Source of the DNA: Lampris incognitus
Lineage: Eukaryota > Chordata > Actinopteri > Lampriformes > Lampridae
NCBI RefSeq assembly: GCF_029633865.1
Contig: NC_079219.1
Coordinates: 16,575,810 to 16,639,809, forward strand
Reading direction: 5' to 3'
DNA: 64,000 nt
The translations under genes were made by a program, and so were the position numbers. The notes below the pieces were generated by a model. It had not been told where the DNA came from. It searched no databases and worked only from the letters and a program-made list of their open reading frames with translations. Positions 60,051 to 64,000 of this stretch are shown here, piece by piece (the first letter of the stretch is position 1; each line of letters starts with the position of its first letter).

Positions 60051-60678
60051 CTAATTAGTTAGCCGATTAGCCTTAATAGCATTGATAGCTACATTAGACC
60101 TACCCCTGGTAGCCACCAAACACACTAGAGGGCTGCAGTTAGCAACATTAGCCTCAATAGCTAATGATGCCAACACGCCACCATTAGCTTCAGAAGAAAG
60201 CGGAGCGAAGGATGGGGAAGAGCGGGCCACAGGCACCGCTTGTCCCTTATTCACTTCACCTGGGGGAGAAGGGGGACCTTCCCCTCTGGCCCAGGTTGAG
60301 CGCCTCACAGAAATGACAATGCCACCAACAGAGGAAGCAGAGAATGCCGCGTAAGATTGAGGATTGTGCCAACAATCTTTATTTTGAAAAGCAGTGTAAC
60401 CTTGCTGTTTCTGACTGGAGACATTAGAGCGGACAGGTAGAGAAGCTCGAGAGGGGCCAGAGCTAGCACTAGTGGTGGTCTCGACATGGAGCCTCTCCCT
60501 TGGGAAATGGTGCTGGTGGGACCTGAGTTGCTGGCTAGGCTGCTGCTGCTGTGGGGGGGGGGGGATGCTGGGGTGAAGGTGGGACTCCAGTTGCTCCGAT
60601 TTCCACCCGGTACACAAATGTCTGAATATCCGTGCCAAAGAGGGGCTAACAAGAAAGAGGGGCATTAAGCAGGAGGCG

Positions 60679-61310
60679 CTACTCACACTCCTTCAGGGGA
60701 GAGCTCCTCTCACGCTGCGCATAGTGGAATATGGGTGCCATCTTGGGGCAGACCAAAAGTGGCTTTGGCCTACCTCGTGGCTGAGCGCAGAGGCTGATGG
60801 TGAAGTCATCTGCAGGGCCAGATGAGGGAGGAACAAGTGGGAGGTGCATGCTCATCCTATCAGTAGCCAAGGCAAACAGGCCGGGCAGATCGTCGAGTGG
60901 GTAACGATGCGCCGGCGGTGGCTCCACATCAAGAAAGAGGGAGGCAAAATCCCCTTCCTCGAAGACACGACACTCGTCCTTCTTGTGGTATTCATTCCAT
61001 GGCTTGGAGGAGGCCACCGTCTTCTCGCACATCGGCGTCTGACCAATGCGGGAGAGGCAGAAGGATCTGGCAAACTTCTGCCAGCTCTCACACTCCTCCA
61101 TGGGGAGAGTAAGGCAGGCAGGGCAGGTCTCAGAGTCCTCCTGGTGCTGCTAACCAAGGCAGGAAAAGCAAGACGAATGGGTGTCCGGGAGAGACAGCTG
61201 GTCAGGACTGGAGGAGCAGATCGTGGAGGACATATTGTTAGCAAGTAGCAAAAAGCACCACGACACCAGAGGGTGACAACAGACAAACTTGCAGCTATCC
61301 ATAGCAGCAA
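60679..61310 (-). pseudogene. Zinc-finger ORF relic, possibly from a DIRS-like element
   Basis: A minus-strand frame holds C-F-S-C-L-G, then an in-frame TAG (61152-61150), then C-P-A-C-L-T-L-P, so a paired C-x2-C finger is cut by one stop. 140 residues follow (61101-60679), acidic and Pro-rich in part. Cys-x2-Cys fingers of this layout occur in ORF1 of DIRS-type elements of fish, but no tyrosine recombinase is visible, so the family is only a guess. A further Pro/Gln/Ser-rich frame continues to 60,051. Confidence 0.35.
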
Positions 61311-61520
61311 AGTTGCATAATGACCGAACCCAACAATAGTTTTGGTCGTTATGCAACTGCTCTGTTAATAAGGTTGGAGGATACCTGCAGTCATTTGAGA
61401 CTGACGAGGTCACTTGGATGAGTGATGAAAACGTTTCTCCCACTAAACGTTGTGTCCAGATGAACTGATTCACCTTTCTGTGATTTTCTTACCTGGATTA
61501 TTGAGCATGCATGTAACAGA
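61311..61520 (+). mobile_element. Penelope-type terminal repeat with hammerhead-like core
   Basis: TTGGTCGTTATGCAACTGC, CTGACGAGGTCACTTGGATG, GATGAACTGATTCACC, ending TTACCTGGATTATTGAGCATGC, as in the 32.6-kb copy. Best preserved core of the four related copies of this subfamily. Confidence 0.6.
61401..61463 (+). ncRNA. Hammerhead-ribozyme-like motif
   Basis: CTGACGA (61401) and GAAA (61437) enclose a 5-bp stem II (GTCAC/GTGAT, one G-U). Next is a perfect stem III-like ACGTTT/AAACGT around the loop CTCCCACT. The consensus CUGANGA allows C at the fifth base. Stem I (GGATAC with GTGTCC) pairs only with an internal loop. Confidence 0.45.
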
Positions 61521-61682
61521 TTCTCATTACCATTAATTTAATTTGTATTGTGTGTCACAAATGGAAATATCTGAATACTGGCAAAGCAAGGTGCCATCAG
61601 ATCGTCTTCAGTGCATTCTATTGCTTTGTTAAGTTGATATGCGACATGCCCCACCATCTACTACTACTTTCGGCTGCTCCCG

Positions 61683-63203
61683 TTAGGGGTCGCCACAGCG
61701 GATCATCCGTTTCCATTTCTTCCTGTCTTCTGCGTCTTCCTCTGTCACACCAGCCACCTGCATGTCTTCCCTCACCACATCCATAAACCTCTTTGGCCTT
61801 CCTCTTCTCCTCTTCCCTGGCAGCTCCATATTCAGCATCCTTCTCCCAATATAACCAGCATCTCTCCTCCGCACATGTCCAAGCCATCTCAATCTTGCCT
61901 CTCTTGCTTTGTCTCCAAACCGTCCAACCTGAGTGGTCCCTCTAATATAATCGTTCCTAATCCTGTCCTTCTTCGTTACTCCCAGTGAAAATCTTAGCAT
62001 CTTCAACTCTGCCACCTCCAGCTCCGCCTCCTGTCTTTTCGTTAGTGCCACTGTCTCCAAACCATATAACATAGCTGGTCTCACAACCATCTTGTAAACC
62101 TTCCCTTTAACTCTTGCTGGTACCCTTCTGTCACAAATCACTCCTGACACTCTTCTCCACCCACTCCACCCTGCCTGCACTCTCTTCTTCACCTCTCTAC
62201 TGCACTCCCCATTACTTTGGACAGTTGACCCCAAGTATTTAAACTCAAATGCCTTTGTCACCTCCTCTCCTTGCATCCTGACCATTCCACTGTCCTCCCT
62301 CTCATTCACGCATAGGTATTCCGTCTTGCTCCCACTGACTTCCGTTCCTCTTCTCTCCAGTGCATACCTCCACCTCTCCAGGCTCTCCTCAACCTGCACC
62401 CTACTCTCGCTACAGATCACAATGTCATCCGCGAACATCATCGTCCATGGAGACTCCTGCCTGATCTTGTCCGTCAACCTGTCCATCACCATTGCAAACA
62501 AGAAAGGGTCCAGAGCCGATCCTTGATGTAATCCCACCTCCACCTTGAACCCATCTGTCATTCTGACCGCACACCTCACCATTATCACACTTCCCTCATA
62601 CGTATCCTGCACCACTCCTACATACTTCTCTGCAACTCCTGACTTCCTCATACAATACCACACCTCCTCTCTTGGCACCCTGTCATAAGCTTTCTCTAAA
62701 TCTACGAAGACACAATGCAACTCTTTCTGGCCTTCTCTATACTTCTCAATCAACATTCTCAAAGCAAACATCGCATCTGTGGTGCTCTTTCGTAGCATGA
62801 AACCACACTGCTGTTCGCTGATCATCACCTCTCCTCTCAACCTAGCTTCTATTACTCTTTCCCAAATCTTCATGCTGTGGCTGATCAACTTTATACCTCT
62901 GTAGTTGTTACAGTTCTGCACATCGCCCTTGTTCTTAAAAATCGGCACCAGTATGCTTCTTCTCCACTCCTCAGGCATCCTCTCACTTTCCAGGATTGTG
63001 TTAAACATTTTAGTTAAAAACTCCACTGCCATCTCTCCTAAACATCTCCATGCCTCCACAGGTATGTCATCAGGACCAACTGCCTTTCCACTCTTCATCC
63101 TCTTCATAGCTGCCCTCACTTCCTCCTTGTTAATCCACTGAACTTCCTGATTCACTATCTCTACATCATCCAACCTTCTCTCTCTCTCATTTTCTTCATT
63201 CAT
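61683..63203 (-). CDS. RTE-like reverse transcriptase ORF (506 aa)
   Basis: Non-LTR reverse transcriptase that copies LINE RNA at a nicked target. Visible blocks: S-G-K-A-V-G-P-D-D (38-46), L-V-P-I-F-K-N-K-G-D (85-94), N-Y-R-G-I-K-L (100-106), D-L-E-K-A-Y-D-R-V (168-176), G-L-H-Q-G-S-A-L (224-231), the catalytic F-A-D-D (257-260), K-Y-L-G-S-T, and a C-terminal L-R-W-L-G-H-V-R-R-R with G-R-P-K-R. All catalytic Asp residues are present. The ORF has no stop, but it is separated from the endonuclease frame upstream by a break at 63.2-63.3 kb, so the element as a whole is probably dead. The clade name rests on motif resemblance. Confidence 0.75.
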   Translation of the reverse strand: MNEENERERRLDDVEIVNQEVQWINKEEVRAAMKRMKSGKAVGPDDIPVEAWRCLGEMAVEFLTKMFNTILESERMPEEWRRSILVPIFKNKGDVQNCNNYRGIKLISHSMKIWERVIEARLRGEVMISEQQCGFMLRKSTTDAMFALRMLIEKYREGQKELHCVFVDLEKAYDRVPREEVWYCMRKSGVAEKYVGVVQDTYEGSVIMVRCAVRMTDGFKVEVGLHQGSALDPFLFAMVMDRLTDKIRQESPWTMMFADDIVICSESRVQVEESLERWRYALERRGTEVSGSKTEYLCVNEREDSGMVRMQGEEVTKAFEFKYLGSTVQSNGECSREVKKRVQAGWSGWRRVSGVICDRRVPARVKGKVYKMVVRPAMLYGLETVALTKRQEAELEVAELKMLRFSLGVTKKDRIRNDYIRGTTQVGRFGDKAREARLRWLGHVRRRDAGYIGRRMLNMELPGKRRRGRPKRFMDVVREDMQVAGVTEEDAEDRKKWKRMIRCGDP

Positions 63204-63310
63204 CAGCCCCTCAAAGTATTCCTTCCACCTCTTAGCACACTCTCCTCGCTTGTCAGCACATTTCCATCTCTATCCTTGATCACCCTAACTTGCTGCACAT
63301 CCTTTGCAGC

Positions 63311-63991
63311 TTAGTCCCTCTGTCTAGCCAATCGGTACAAGTCCTTTTCTCCTTCCTTAGTGTCTAACCTGTCATACAACTCACCATACGCCTTTTCCTT
63401 TGCCACCTCTCTCTTTGCTTTACGCTGCATCTCCTTGTACTCCTGTCTACTTTCTTCATCTCTCTTACTATCCCACTTCTTCTTTGCCAACCTTTTCCTC
63501 TGTATACTTTGCTGTACTTCCTCATTCCACCACCAAGTCTCCTTGTCTTCCTTCCTCTGTCCTGATGACACACCAAGTACCTTCCTAGCTGTCTCCCTCA
63601 CTATTTCTGCAGTGGTTGCCCAGCCATCTGGCAACTCTTCACTACCACCCAGTGCCTGTCTTAACTCCTGCCTGAACTCCACACAACAGTCTTCCTTCTT
63701 CAACTTCCACCATTTGATCTTCGGCTGTGTCTTCACTCGCTTCCTCTTCTTGGTCTCCAAAGTCATCCTACATGCCACCATCTGATGCTGCCTAGCTACG
63801 TTCTCCCCTGTCACCACCTTGCAGTCTCCAGTCCCTTTTAGATGGCGCCTTCTACATGAGATATAGTCCACCTGTGTGCACTTTCCTCCACTCTTGTATG
63901 TCAACCTGTGTTCCTCCCTCTTCTTGAAATATGTATTCACCACAGCCCTTTCCATCCTTTTCGCAAAATCGACCACCATCTGTCCTTCCAC
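63311..63991 (-). pseudogene. RTE-like endonuclease/linker fragment
   Basis: 226 residues, N-terminus outside the window. R-E-E-H-R-L-T-Y-K-S-G-G-K-C-T-Q-V-D-Y marks the endonuclease end, then C-K-V-V-T-G-E-N-V-A-R-Q-H and a Lys/Glu-rich linker. It leads into the RT frame after a frameshift. Confidence 0.7.
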
Positions 63992-64000
63992 ATTTCTCTT

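Larger units (their letters stand above)
61655..64000 (-). mobile_element. RTE-like LINE, best-preserved copy, cut by window edge (element C)
   Basis: The 3' end lies at about 61,655 with a short (TAG)n-type tail (CTACTACTA on the + strand) after the conserved end CGGCTGCTCCCGTTAGGGGT. The reverse transcriptase is in one long frame and part of the endonuclease is in another; the element continues beyond 64,000. Confidence 0.8.

Overview
The window looks like a piece of a ray-finned (teleost) fish nuclear genome. The evidence is spliced genes with very short exons, abundant long dinucleotide microsatellites, several tRNA-derived SINE families, and a mix of APE-type LINEs, Penelope-like elements, a chromodomain Ty3/Gypsy element and hAT remnants. 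There is no sign of bacterial operons, rRNA genes or CRISPR. I worked by eye only, so splice sites and family names are inferences from motifs and phase.

Host genes, all on the + strand. (1) A complete small FXYD-family gene at about 2.16-11.3 kb: six coding exons, 69 residues, likely poly(A) signal at 11,937. (2) A second FXYD-family gene. It has a CpG-rich promoter and noncoding exon candidate at about 12.48-12.76 kb, a very long 5' UTR intron, and coding exons from 32,866 to 40,598. The terminal exon is not settled (candidates at 41,947 and 42,407) and a poly(A) candidate lies at 44,677. The two genes share exon lengths and phases (34 nt, 33 nt, a micro-exon, 75 nt), so they look like a tandem duplicate pair of Na,K-ATPase regulators. 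(3) The first two coding exons (120 codons) of a proline-rich CD225/dispanin membrane protein gene at 48,294-50,196; its last part was not found in the window.

Mobile DNA fills the introns and spacers. There is an L1-like LINE (4.0-9.8 kb, -), two head-to-tail RTE-like LINE pieces (21.5-25.7 kb, -) with a SINE inside one, and a LINE 3' end (28.4-29.2 kb, -). A Penelope-like remnant with a GIY-YIG domain lies at 31.7-32.6 kb. A Ty3/Gypsy element with both LTRs, a 5-bp target duplication and a large pol deletion lies at 37.4-40.3 kb (-). Further on are a hAT remnant (57.6-58.9 kb, -), an unclassified zinc-finger ORF relic (60.7-61.3 kb, -) and an RTE-like LINE running off the right edge (61.65-64.0 kb, -).

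The most interesting signals are: (a) in the Gypsy element, a sequence 2 nt inside the 5' LTR that is almost exactly complementary to a sequence inside the LTR, about 28 nt downstream of a TATA-like TTAAG, suggesting Tf1/sushi-type self-priming; (b) several Penelope-type relics carrying hammerhead-ribozyme-like cores (CTGANGA ... GAAA), including a 102-bp-arm palindrome inside an FXYD intron; (c) a start-codon exon whose 3' splice site is a roughly 118-bp (CT)n microsatellite; (d) a recent 1.16-kb tandem duplication bounded by GT repeats; and (e) nearly all autonomous elements lying antisense to the host genes.
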